A DNA stretch of 64,000 nt from an uncultured Saprospiraceae bacterium. Lineage in GTDB: Bacteria; Bacteroidota; Bacteroidia; Chitinophagales; Saprospiraceae. Shown here piece after piece: positions 8,254 to 19,227 of the stretch. The stretch lies in contig CALJOK010000014.1 of assembly GCA_937981555.1 (NCBI GenBank), positions 124,001 to 188,000 on the forward strand, given 5' to 3'. The notes beneath the pieces are model-generated. The model was not told the origin of the DNA and ran no database searches. It saw only the letters and a program-made list of their open reading frames with translations. Both the position numbers and the translations under genes were made by a program. Position 1 is the stretch's first letter, and every line of letters starts with the position of its first letter.

Positions 8254-9486
8254 TTAGGATGCAACAGGAACAGGTTGTTTTACATGATACATATCAATGA
8301 AACCTTTGTTTTTTGCTTCGATTTTTCCACGGTGTTCGCAGTCAAAATTATACCTTACTTGACGGTAAGTTTCTTCCGAAATATTTACTTTTCCAACACC
8401 TGCGTTGGCTTCCATTCGAGCAGCAATATTTACTGTATCTCCCCAAATATCATAGGCGAATTTTTTTACTCCTACGACACCTGCAACGACTGGTCCAGTA
8501 TGGATTCCTATTCGAGCTTCGAAAAATGGTAAACCTTTTACCATTCGTTCTTTTTTATAATCTTCCAAAAATTCTTGCATTTCCAAACCTGCTTTGATGA
8601 TATTGACTGGCATGGTTCGCTTGTTTGTCAAACCACTTGCGCACATGTAAGCATCTCCAATTGTTTTAATTTTTTCCACACCATATTGAGAAATGATAAA
8701 ATCAAAACCTCTAAAACAATAATCCAACTCACGTACTAATTGCTCAGGAGTCAACCTTTCTGAAACCTTGGTAAAATCTTTAAAGTCAGTAAAAAGAACG
8801 GTTACATTTTCATATTTTTGAGCAGATGCTTTTCCGTTTTCTTTCAACTCGTTGGCAATCTGTTCAGGTAAAATATTCAACAATAATTCGTCAGATCTTT
8901 TTCGCTCTTCATCAATTTGTCGATTAGTTTCTTGCAATGAATTTTTTGCTTTTTTGTTAACTCTAAAACGATTATAAAAAAGTGTAGCTAGAAAAAATAT
9001 AAACATCGTCGCCATCGCTAAAGCGTAGAGGAAATTTTTATTTTTTGCTGCTTCTAGCTCAGCTGCCTCTCGACCTTTTTCACTTTTTTTTACTTTGTCA
9101 TTAAGAGTAGAGTTCTTTTTTTCCGCTGCTTCTTTACCTTTTTCCACCGCTCTTTTTGCTCGGTCTAATTTTTCTAACTCTTCTTCTTTTTTATCAAGTT
9201 CGGATAAAATATCTTCAATTGATCGACCTTCTGGAGTATCTTGTTTTGCTTCTGCTTCTTTTGCTAACTCTGCTTTTACCTGTGCAATACTTTTTTGCTT
9301 ACTGGTCAAACTTTTCAATTTTCTCAAAAGACTTTCATTGTCTTCTTTTAAGTTTTCCATATCATGCTTCATATTTCGAATGAGTTCGAGATAATCTTTA
9401 TTGATCTTGTTGGGATCAACTGGTTTTTGACCAGAAGATGGAAAAGCAAAAATTAAAAACACGATAAGTGTGAATAGATATTTCAT
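8254..9486 (-). CDS. Membrane class III adenylate/guanylate cyclase
   Basis: The 410-residue protein has a cleavable signal (residues 1-20), a long extracytoplasmic coiled coil (~30-148), one membrane helix (~152-171), a short signalling helix and a cytoplasmic class III cyclase domain (~225-400). Both metal aspartates are present (LFTDFKDFT, D234; KTIGDAYM, D278). So are the EKIKT lysine and the YDIWGD aspartate that select adenine in known cyclases, and the catalytic asparagine and arginine of TVNIAARME. This predicts cAMP production controlled through the coiled coil. The nature of the stimulus is unknown. Confidence 0.88.
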   Translation of the reverse strand: MKYLFTLIVFLIFAFPSSGQKPVDPNKINKDYLELIRNMKHDMENLKEDNESLLRKLKSLTSKQKSIAQVKAELAKEAEAKQDTPEGRSIEDILSELDKKEEELEKLDRAKRAVEKGKEAAEKKNSTLNDKVKKSEKGREAAELEAAKNKNFLYALAMATMFIFFLATLFYNRFRVNKKAKNSLQETNRQIDEERKRSDELLLNILPEQIANELKENGKASAQKYENVTVLFTDFKDFTKVSERLTPEQLVRELDYCFRGFDFIISQYGVEKIKTIGDAYMCASGLTNKRTMPVNIIKAGLEMQEFLEDYKKERMVKGLPFFEARIGIHTGPVVAGVVGVKKFAYDIWGDTVNIAARMEANAGVGKVNISEETYRQVRYNFDCEHRGKIEAKNKGFIDMYHVKQPVPVAS

Positions 9487-9614
9487 TATTTCTGATGATT
9501 AGGCATTAGATAAGTTTAATCGAACTAGCTTATTATTTTTCAAAAAATAAAAAAGTATTTGATTGCTTTTACAAAATTAATAAGCTTGAATTCGTAGAAA
9601 GTGAACGTTATATT

Positions 9615-10844
9615 TTACAAGTTAGATGTTATCAATAAATTCAAATCAGTAGATTTTATTTTAAATCTTTCGCCCAAATATTCATTAGTCAAGCAACCTT
9701 TGTAAGTATAAACACCATGCCTAATTCCATGGTCGTTATGAATCAAATTTTCAATACTACCAGACTGACCTGCTTTTAATAAGATTGGAGTCAAAATATT
9801 ACTCACCGCAATTGAAGCAGTTCGAGCTACACGCGAAGCAATATTTGGAACGCAATAATGGATGACACCATATTTAGTAAAAGTAGGTTTTTCATGAGTC
9901 GTTACTTCTGAAGTGGCAAAGCATCCTCCTTGGTCGATACTCACATCAATGATGACTGAACCTGGTTTCATTTTAGAAACGATCTCCTCACTTACCACGA
10001 TTGGTGTTCGGCCATGATTGGAATGAATGGCTCCAATCGTTACATCTGCAGTTAATAATTCTTTTTCTAATTGGTGAGGGCTGAGAGAAGAAGTATGTAG
10101 TTGGCGACCAACTCGATTTTTTAGTCGCATCAATTTATAAATATTATTATCCAAGATTCGGATATCTGCTCCTAATCCCATGGCAGCTCGAGTGGCAAAT
10201 TCAGCAACTACACCCGCACCTAAGATTACCACTTTGGCAGAAGGAACGCCTGAGATTCCACCAAACAAAACGCCTTTCCCTCCTTTGGAATTCGTGAGCA
10301 ATTCTGCAGCAGTTAGAATCGAACTCATTCCTGCCATTTCGCTCATAATTCGAACGACTGGAAATGTTCCGTTTTCATCTTTGATATATTCCATGGCCAA
10401 TGCGGTGACACGTTTGGCTTTTAATTTCAAAATAAATTCAGGTGAAATAATGGGTAGCTGAAGTGGAGAGAAGAGAATTTGTCCAGGACGTAAAAAGTCC
10501 ATTTCTCGCAAAGTAGGCGGCGCCACTTTGATCAAAATATTTGCCTTGTAAACTTGCTCTTGACTGTAGCCAATATCTGCTCCTGCTTCCGAAAAATCAT
10601 GGTCAGTATAATTTGCTTTTTCTCCAGCATTAGTTTCTACGACTACTCGATGTCCGTATGCGATCAAAGATGCAACTGCAGCAGGAGTCAAGGCTACTCG
10701 ACTTTCTTGTAAAGTCGTTTCTTTCGGAATACCAATGAAAAGTTTATTAGGTTTTCGTTGCAATTGCAACATCTCGGTTTGAGTTTCAAACTGACCTTCG
10801 GTAAATATTTTAGGAATCGGAATACTCTTCTTCTTGTCGCTCAC
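9615..10844 (-). CDS. ald: Alanine dehydrogenase
   Basis: The enzyme interconverts L-alanine and pyruvate plus ammonia with NAD. After a ~37-residue N-terminal extension come FIGIPKETTLQESRVALTP (the N-terminal signature with its substrate lysine), AMEYIKD, and a Rossmann segment VVILGAGVVAEFATRAAMGLG. The final third has VIIDVSIDQGGC and HYCVPNIASRVARTAS. The start is GTG at 10844; an ATG lies 24 codons in, but the extension resembles that of other Bacteroidota homologues as I remember them. PNT-alpha type transhydrogenase is the alternative, made unlikely by the alanine dehydrogenase C-terminus. tsaE is 48 bases upstream. Confidence 0.88.
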   Translation of the reverse strand: MSDKKKSIPIPKIFTEGQFETQTEMLQLQRKPNKLFIGIPKETTLQESRVALTPAAVASLIAYGHRVVVETNAGEKANYTDHDFSEAGADIGYSQEQVYKANILIKVAPPTLREMDFLRPGQILFSPLQLPIISPEFILKLKAKRVTALAMEYIKDENGTFPVVRIMSEMAGMSSILTAAELLTNSKGGKGVLFGGISGVPSAKVVILGAGVVAEFATRAAMGLGADIRILDNNIYKLMRLKNRVGRQLHTSSLSPHQLEKELLTADVTIGAIHSNHGRTPIVVSEEIVSKMKPGSVIIDVSIDQGGCFATSEVTTHEKPTFTKYGVIHYCVPNIASRVARTASIAVSNILTPILLKAGQSGSIENLIHNDHGIRHGVYTYKGCLTNEYLGERFKIKSTDLNLLITSNL

Positions 10845-10892
10845 TTTTTATAATTTTGAATTTTAAATCTTGACGGAGTTAAAAATTTTAAA

Positions 10893-11336
10893 CTAATCGC
10901 TAAAATTTTTCTCTAAAGTAAAGGTTCGTCCTGAGTCTTCAAAGATTTTAATATAAATCTTTATGAGGTCATCAGGCAACCAATGTTCAATAATTTCTGC
11001 CCACTCAATGAAGCAATAGTAATCATCATAAAGATAGTCTTCAATTCCGATATCGAGTGCTTCTTGTTCATTTTTTAATCGGTACAAGTCAAGATGGTGA
11101 ACATATTGCTCTATTTGCAAAGATTCATCTTGGTAAGTATATTGATTGACGAGGGAAAAAGTAGGGCTAACTACCGCTTCTTTTACTCCTAAATGCTTAC
11201 AAATGTTTTGGATGAAAGTCGTTTTTCCTGCTCCAATTTCGCCATAGAACATTATTTTTTTTCTTCCTTCAGCAAAGTTTAACAATGCTTTTACAACTTT
11301 GTCTAACTCGTCAATTGATTGAATGGTAATTTCCAT
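10893..11336 (-). CDS. tsaE: tRNA threonylcarbamoyladenosine biosynthesis ATPase TsaE
   Basis: TsaE is the small ATPase that, with TsaB and TsaD, supports transfer of threonylcarbamoyl to A37 of ANN-decoding tRNAs. The 147-residue product carries Walker A GEIGAGKTTFIQ (~35), the switch-like VVSPTFSLVNQY segment (~58) and the HLDLYRLKN and FIEWAE motifs typical of the family. It is followed by ald (48 bases) and preceded by the two-component regulator (62 bases), all on the minus strand. Confidence 0.95.
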   Translation of the reverse strand: MEITIQSIDELDKVVKALLNFAEGRKKIMFYGEIGAGKTTFIQNICKHLGVKEAVVSPTFSLVNQYTYQDESLQIEQYVHHLDLYRLKNEQEALDIGIEDYLYDDYYCFIEWAEIIEHWLPDDLIKIYIKIFEDSGRTFTLEKNFSD

Positions 11337-11398
11337 TTTAATAATAACAGTTCGTTTTTTTAAATAAAAAATAGATTGATTTCGATTTTGGGAGGGGG

Positions 11399-12145
11399 TT
11401 ATTTTGCAAAAAAGGAAAGACCTCGATTTAGTTGCTCTTTAAAAGAGTTGCCGACATCGACTCTTTGTCCATTTTCCATTTCGACAAATGCATCCAGTTT
11501 TTTGATGTACTTTTTGATGTAGGCTAAGTTAATCATATTGGATTTATGAACACGTAAAAGTGTTGTTTTTAAAAACCTTTTCTCACACTCTTTCATATTT
11601 AAAGTAGTCAATACACTTTGATTGTTTTTTAAAAAAATGAGTGTATTTCGACCTTCAGATTTTAGGTAAATTATTTCATTAATAGTTAAATAAATTAGTC
11701 CATTCTTAGTTGGTAAATCTATCTTTTCATTAGGATCAATGTCTGGAGATTGTGTCGTATTATTACCGTTCTGTTGACCCTTTTTTTTAACATTTTCAAT
11801 CACTCTATTTACCGCATGAATTAATTCATCAATGTCAATTGGTTTGAGCAAGTAGCCTGTTGCATTGACATGAAATGCATCGATGGCATAATGCTCATGT
11901 GCAGTCGTAAAGATAATTTGAAAATCAATTTTGTCAAAATATTCAATTAATTTAAAGCCAGAATAATTAGGCATTTGAATATCTAAAAAGATAAGGTCGG
12001 GAACATTTTTTTGTATCGCTTTTACGCCTGAAAGTACATCTTCAGCAACAGCAACTACGGTAACCTTAGGGCAATATTCTTTTAATAATAGCTCTAAAGT
12101 ATTTCGATTTCTAGCCTCATCATCAACAATTATTGCTTTTAGCAT
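11399..12145 (-). CDS. LytTR-type response regulator
   Basis: The 248-residue protein has a receiver domain (1-120) with acidic pocket D8/D9, phospho-acceptor D55 in LIFLDIQMP and K in LLKPIDIDEL. After a variable linker comes a LytTR DNA-binding domain (~145-245: KNGLIYLTINEIIYLKSEGR, LRVHKSNMINLAYIKK). It overlaps the kinase gene by two bases (TAATG), so it is its cognate partner. LytTR regulators usually bind paired direct repeats; I could not assign a target site. Confidence 0.95.
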   Translation of the reverse strand: MLKAIIVDDEARNRNTLELLLKEYCPKVTVVAVAEDVLSGVKAIQKNVPDLIFLDIQMPNYSGFKLIEYFDKIDFQIIFTTAHEHYAIDAFHVNATGYLLKPIDIDELIHAVNRVIENVKKKGQQNGNNTTQSPDIDPNEKIDLPTKNGLIYLTINEIIYLKSEGRNTLIFLKNNQSVLTTLNMKECEKRFLKTTLLRVHKSNMINLAYIKKYIKKLDAFVEMENGQRVDVGNSFKEQLNRGLSFFAK

Positions 12146-15057
12146 TAGATGTTTTTAGGTTGAAAGATACAGATATTGACTTTTGTTCCTGCTGAAGATC
12201 CATCTTCATTTTTTAGATCATCAATTTTCAAACCCAATTTACTAGTATCTGCAGAGTTTAACAAATCAATTCTATCTTGCGTCAAGCTCATTGCTTTTGA
12301 TTGATATACTCTACCATTTTGTTCATTGATTTTTATGGATGCAGTTCTGCCAATACCATTATCTTCAATTTCACAAAATAAGTGATCTTTTTCCCATCCA
12401 TCAAAAGGGCAATTTTTGGAAAAACGAATAGTTAATTTCTTCTTTCCATTTCGATGCATCAAACCATGCTTAAGTGCATTCTCAACATAAGGTTGGAGTA
12501 GCATCGAGGGAATCAAAATATTATTCACATTGATATTGGTTTCAATATCAAAAATATATTCAAAATCATCATCCATTCGCAATGATTCTAGACTTAAATA
12601 TAACTCCAAATATTCAATCTCTTTTTTGAGTGTAATTTTATTTTTGTCGGATGCATCCAAAACATTACGCATCAATTTAGAAAATTTAGAAAGGTAACGA
12701 TTGGCCGACCTCTTGTCTTCTTGAATGATAAAGTCTTGAATTGAATTGAGCGCATTAAAAATAAAATGAGGGTTCATTTGTGCTCTCAATGCAGTTAATT
12801 GAGATGCTTTTAAATTTTGCTGGATTTCATTTCTTTCTTTGATTTGATCAAATACAAGCTGTAATAACTTTGCTCCAAACAAAAACGAAATGAGGGCGAC
12901 CAAACTATAAAACCACCAAGTTTGCCAGTAAGCTTTTTTTACAACAAATGAAATTTTCTTTATTACAGACCAATCAGAATTAAGTGATTTAGTTCGAACT
13001 AAAAAATCATATTCTCCAAAAGGTAATGCTGGAAAAGAAACTGCATTCGTACTAGAAGAAACCCATTCGGTATTGATTGGACTCATTTTATATTCATACT
13101 GAACATCTTTGGCATTCTTGAAAGTAGTACCATTGAAATTTATTTTAATATTATTTTGATGATAAGAGATGTCGTATGTAGGTAGAATTAAAGTGTCCTG
13201 ATTTTTAATCTGAATACTGGTAAAAGAAAGTTTAGGTGGTTTGGAGAATGGGGAGAAGTCTTTTTCAAAAATAGCTAGTCCTTTGGAGGTTGCTGCGTAA
13301 ATTTTATTTTTTCGAGAATGTAAAGAATTCACTTCATTGGATGGAAGTCCATTATCTTTTCTAATAATTTCGGTTGAAAAATTTTGAGTATTGATTTTGC
13401 TAATTCCATTACTGGTCGCTACCCATGCGACTTGATTTTCTAATAAAATTCGATGACAATTATTACTTGATAACCCATTTTGAGTGGTAAGGTGCTGTAA
13501 TATTTTTCCATCTTTATATAAAAACACACCATTGGCTTGAGTGGCAATCCAAAGAATTCCATTTTTGTCAAATTGTAAATCTCTGATATCTCGATGAAGT
13601 TCAGGAATGGGTATTTTTTGACATTTTCTATCTTGGCAAAAAAAGAGTCCTTCAACAGTTCCTATCCAAGCTTGATTTCTTTGATCAAAACTTATTGAAT
13701 AAGTTCTTTTAGGGAGCACATTTATATTTCTTTTACCTTCTTGATAAATGGAAGTGCTCGAAAATGAACCTACCCAGATCTCATTATTAAGGTCAATTGC
13801 ACAAGTTTTAGAACCTTTTAGATTGCTTAATTGAGTGACATCATATAATTCATGTTTCATCTTATAAATACCAAAATTGGCGACGATGTATAATTCGTTT
13901 TGGATAGAATCATATTTAAAGTCGTAAATATTTTCATTGTTTATAGATAATTTTTTTTCATGAATTGAATTTAGGTTTTCATCTAAGACCACTATTCCAT
14001 TATTATTAAAGCCTAGAATTATTTCGTCATCAGAGAATGAATTAATAGCAGATACAGCATCACCATATTTTTCATTTTTATAAACTAAAATTTCATTAGA
14101 AGATAATTTGAAGATTCCTTCTTCTTGAGTAGTAATCCAAAAGTTACTCTCATGATCTTGAAAAACATTCTGTGTCGGATATCCTTTTAACAAATGAAAC
14201 GTTTTAGTTGAGCCATCCATCTGTTTTTTTAAATAGATAATTCCATCACGGGTAGATATCCATAGGTTTTTATCTGAATCAAGAAAAAGATTGTTGATTC
14301 CAGGATTTAGTAAATGACTTATTTCGGAAAAAACAGGATGTAAAATATGTTCATTTGGAGAAAAAGAGAAAATCTGATTACTAGTAGAAAGTAAAATAGA
14401 ATCACCATAATTAATAGCAAAAAGAGGGAATTTTTCTCTTGATATACTTTTTTGAAATGGATGAAATGAATGTTTATAATTTTTAAAATGATCTACTCCT
14501 AGCATACTGACAAGGATAGTGTGATCTTTGTCAATCGGTAAAATATATTTTAAGCTACTTGAAATCTTTTCTTGATATTCCTGATATTTTGCAACACCAT
14601 CTAAAGAATCGGGCTTAATAACAACGCTTACATTTTTGGGATGTAAGAACCAATAATTTTGATTCAAGTCTTCAAAAACATCAGTAATATGGTAATTGGA
14701 AGGTTGGTCTTCAAAATGAGAAAGTTCTCCATTTTTTAAGTCTAAAAACGAAGCTTCTAATGCTAAGTTGATCATCCAAAGTCGATCTTTGGAGTCGTGA
14801 AAGACTTTGATTACTTCTCCTTGTTGATTTCCGTCTTTTAGAGGAAGAAAATCAGATCCGTCAAATTTACAAACACCTCCATCTGTAGCAATCCACATCA
14901 TATGGTTTTTATCTTGCACTATGCTGTAAGCTGTTGATCCAGGAAGTCCATCATCGGTAGTAAATTGTTGGATAGAGAAGGTCTGGGCTGAGCTATTGGA
15001 GGAAACTCCAAAAACTAAAAAAAACAGCATGAAAAAGACCTTTTTATAGAATGACAT
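12145..15057 (-). CDS. LytS-type histidine kinase with beta-propeller sensor
   Basis: This 970-residue sensor has a signal peptide (1-25), Reg_prop beta-propeller repeats through about residue 610 (DGLPGSTAYSIVQDKN and many LWIATxxG units), a Y_Y_Y domain, a membrane helix near 725-745 and a His_kinase domain. The phospho-accepting histidine lies in QMNPHFIFNALNSIQ at about residue 764, with N-box LLQPYVENALKHG and G-box EIEDNGIGR. The layout matches hybrid-like polysaccharide sensors of Bacteroidota, but without a fused regulator. I use the ATG at 15057; a TTG eight codons upstream is less likely. TACATTTG on the minus strand (15079-15086) is a candidate -7 box. No polysaccharide locus is nearby, so the ligand is open. 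Confidence 0.92.
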   Translation of the reverse strand: MSFYKKVFFMLFFLVFGVSSNSSAQTFSIQQFTTDDGLPGSTAYSIVQDKNHMMWIATDGGVCKFDGSDFLPLKDGNQQGEVIKVFHDSKDRLWMINLALEASFLDLKNGELSHFEDQPSNYHITDVFEDLNQNYWFLHPKNVSVVIKPDSLDGVAKYQEYQEKISSSLKYILPIDKDHTILVSMLGVDHFKNYKHSFHPFQKSISREKFPLFAINYGDSILLSTSNQIFSFSPNEHILHPVFSEISHLLNPGINNLFLDSDKNLWISTRDGIIYLKKQMDGSTKTFHLLKGYPTQNVFQDHESNFWITTQEEGIFKLSSNEILVYKNEKYGDAVSAINSFSDDEIILGFNNNGIVVLDENLNSIHEKKLSINNENIYDFKYDSIQNELYIVANFGIYKMKHELYDVTQLSNLKGSKTCAIDLNNEIWVGSFSSTSIYQEGKRNINVLPKRTYSISFDQRNQAWIGTVEGLFFCQDRKCQKIPIPELHRDIRDLQFDKNGILWIATQANGVFLYKDGKILQHLTTQNGLSSNNCHRILLENQVAWVATSNGISKINTQNFSTEIIRKDNGLPSNEVNSLHSRKNKIYAATSKGLAIFEKDFSPFSKPPKLSFTSIQIKNQDTLILPTYDISYHQNNIKINFNGTTFKNAKDVQYEYKMSPINTEWVSSSTNAVSFPALPFGEYDFLVRTKSLNSDWSVIKKISFVVKKAYWQTWWFYSLVALISFLFGAKLLQLVFDQIKERNEIQQNLKASQLTALRAQMNPHFIFNALNSIQDFIIQEDKRSANRYLSKFSKLMRNVLDASDKNKITLKKEIEYLELYLSLESLRMDDDFEYIFDIETNINVNNILIPSMLLQPYVENALKHGLMHRNGKKKLTIRFSKNCPFDGWEKDHLFCEIEDNGIGRTASIKINEQNGRVYQSKAMSLTQDRIDLLNSADTSKLGLKIDDLKNEDGSSAGTKVNICIFQPKNI

Positions 15058-15161
15058 TATAATAAAAATGAGTGTCAACAAATGTAATTTTTTTTCAGGT
15101 CAACCTAATATTTTTTCAGAAAAAAATACTTTCAAATTTATCCATTTTTTGCGTATCCTAA

Positions 15162-17186
<2,025 letters not shown>

Positions 17187-17212
17187 AAATTAATTTCCAA
17201 AAATATATACTT

Positions 17213-17251
17213 AGCGGTGTTAGCGTTCGAACGTTGACACCGCTTTTTTTT
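17213..17251 (+). terminator. Intrinsic terminator of gyrB
   Basis: AGCGGTGT pairs with ACACCGCT (with extra pairing inside across TTCGAA) and is followed by eight or more T residues. Confidence 0.88.
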
Positions 17252-17347
17252 GAACTTGAATATCCAATACTCAACAAGGAATAACCAATTTTCAACTTTT
17301 TAGCAGGAGCCTTCTTTATAGAATTGGACATTGATTATTCTAAAGGA

Positions 17348-18496
17348 TCATTTTACCCTCCGTCCTTTCCAATTATACTCCTTCACCACATTTGCTAACA
17401 ATCCAATTACAAAAATATAAATGATGTGGAAAACCTGTGCAGGAAAAAATATTTTCATCAAATCCTTTCGTTGAAAAAAAGTAGCCAAGTGATTGAGGTA
17501 GAAAAAATCAACTACTGTTTTGATGAATAGCTGAGTTAGAAATACCCAACCAATTTTTTCCCAAAAGAAAGGAAGTAAGAAAAAATTAAATACAATGCTC
17601 ACGCAAAAGAAAAAAACGAGTGCTAAAATGAATAGGATTTGAAGCTCTTGATAATTTCCAGATTTGGAAGCCCAGCGAATTCTTTGTTGAGCAAAAGATT
17701 TTAAATCAGGCTTAGCGTTTGTTAAAACAGTTGCGTTTTTATTTTTTAGAAAACCAATTTGAGAAGGGAAGTATTTAGCCATTTTTTGTAATAAAAGCAT
17801 ATCGTCTCCCGAAGCAATTTTATCAATCCCATTAAAACCATCGACGTCATAAAATGCTTTTTTCTCATAAGCCAAATTAGCACCATTGCACATATTCATA
17901 AATCGTCCATGAATTCCAGCTCCGGTCACTCCCATCATTCCTAGAAAATCTAGTGATTGAAATTTTTCAAATAAAGAATCCTCTTCATGAAAATTAACTG
18001 GAGCTGCGATGAACTTATATTGTCCTTTCTCATAAAAAGAAACTAGATAGTTAAGCCAGTTTGGAGGAACGATACAATCGGCATCGGTGGAAATAATTAA
18101 GTCACCGGTGGATTTTCCAATGCCAATTTCAATGGCTTTCTTTTTAAAAGATTGGAGTTCTTTTCTATTTGTTACAAAATCCTTTAGAGGTAAAACTTGA
18201 ACATTGGAGATTCGAAATTGCTGAACGAGTGCTGCTGTATCATCTTCAGAATGATCATCGATAACTAAGATTTCAAAAAGCTGGGAAGGATATTTTTGAT
18301 TTAAAATGGATTGAATACATGCTTGAATATTAGCAGATTCATTTCGAGCGGGAATAAGAATGGTGATTTTGGTTTGAGGCGAAAAGTGAGTTGGTATTTC
18401 CCAAATAGGAATGGCTTTCCAATTTAAAAAATACCGAAGCATGATTAAGACATACGTCAAACTTAAAAAAAGAGAAATGTAAATGTAGTATTGCAA
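17348..18496 (-). CDS. Membrane glycosyltransferase family 2
   Basis: The 382-residue protein has an N-terminal membrane helix (1-22), a GT2 domain (~45-270) and three or four C-terminal helices (~275-370). GT2 motifs are TILIPARNE, EILVIDDHSEDDT, the metal site STDADC, GANLAYEKKAF and QRIRWASK, the Q-x-x-R-W motif typical of processive or membrane enzymes. It probably transfers a sugar to a lipid or envelope acceptor. The start used is TTG at 18496 because it completes the first helix; the first ATG is 18 codons later and would cut that helix. Confidence 0.87.
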   Translation of the reverse strand: MQYYIYISLFLSLTYVLIMLRYFLNWKAIPIWEIPTHFSPQTKITILIPARNESANIQACIQSILNQKYPSQLFEILVIDDHSEDDTAALVQQFRISNVQVLPLKDFVTNRKELQSFKKKAIEIGIGKSTGDLIISTDADCIVPPNWLNYLVSFYEKGQYKFIAAPVNFHEEDSLFEKFQSLDFLGMMGVTGAGIHGRFMNMCNGANLAYEKKAFYDVDGFNGIDKIASGDDMLLLQKMAKYFPSQIGFLKNKNATVLTNAKPDLKSFAQQRIRWASKSGNYQELQILFILALVFFFCVSIVFNFFLLPFFWEKIGWVFLTQLFIKTVVDFFYLNHLATFFQRKDLMKIFFPAQVFHIIYIFVIGLLANVVKEYNWKGRRVK

Positions 18497-18511
18497 AGAA
18501 GAGTTTTTAAT

Positions 18512-18556
18512 AAAATAGCCGATTGTGTTTTAAGTGATTTTACAATCGGCTATTTT
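18512..18556 (-). terminator. Terminator after the small membrane protein gene
   Basis: Perfect 15-bp arms (18512-18526, 18542-18556) built from AAAATAGCCGATTGT, with a T run on the minus strand. It separates the two minus-strand genes, so the glycosyltransferase gene downstream likely has its own promoter. Confidence 0.88.
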
Positions 18557-19057
18557 TTATTCTTCAAATAAATCTTCGTAATCGTTTCTACGTTGTGGTT
18601 TTGGTTTTTCTCGAAGCGGAGGTAATTCAATTAACTTAGGTTTATCATCAGGAACTTCTTCGTAATTTGTTTCCACTTCTTCATATTCGGCATATTGACC
18701 TTCCTGACGTGTTTCAAAATCTTTTTTCAAATTATCCACCTTGCGTAATAACATTGCTTTTCCAAAAAGGAATAAAGCTACCAGCGGATGAAAGAAAAAA
18801 GTCAAACCAATTGCTGCCATTCCCATTAAAGGACTTTTTCGAACCAAACTTATTAGTGTTTTGGCGAAGCCTAAAATCACTTTTCGACCATAAGCAATAT
18901 CCAACCCCAAAGTAATTAAAAATAATCCTAAGGCAATGAACTCTAAAATTTGATAGATTCCAGAAGCAATGTATCCAACTGCAATAAAAACTGCGATCAA
19001 CATTAAAATTGCTGGAATAAGATTAACAATATTAAATCCTTTATTTTGATTTGCCAT
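18557..19057 (-). CDS. Uncharacterised small membrane protein
   Basis: I do not recognise this 166-residue protein. It has about four hydrophobic helices (residues ~12-30, 35-52, 72-92 with a charged loop, 88-103), then a cytoplasmic tail that is strongly acidic and ends in EELPPLRE-like proline/charged sequence and NDYEDLFEE. The tail shape is common in Bacteroidota membrane proteins that carry a disordered C-terminus. The gene has its own terminator and lies 170 bases after the ABC exporter gene. It could be an accessory to that exporter, but only position suggests this. Confidence 0.75.
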   Translation of the reverse strand: MANQNKGFNIVNLIPAILMLIAVFIAVGYIASGIYQILEFIALGLFLITLGLDIAYGRKVILGFAKTLISLVRKSPLMGMAAIGLTFFFHPLVALFLFGKAMLLRKVDNLKKDFETRQEGQYAEYEEVETNYEEVPDDKPKLIELPPLREKPKPQRRNDYEDLFEE

Positions 19058-19227
19058 TGGCTATTTTTTTTTCGAGACTAAATTTTATGATAATAAACTT
19101 AATGTAAGAATGAATAAAATTACACAATTGTTCTTACAATCGAAACATGATTAGACTTAGATTGAGGAAAGGAAAGATGAGCTGGATTATTTTCCCGATA
19201 AAAAACAAAATTTATTTTAGCCAACAA

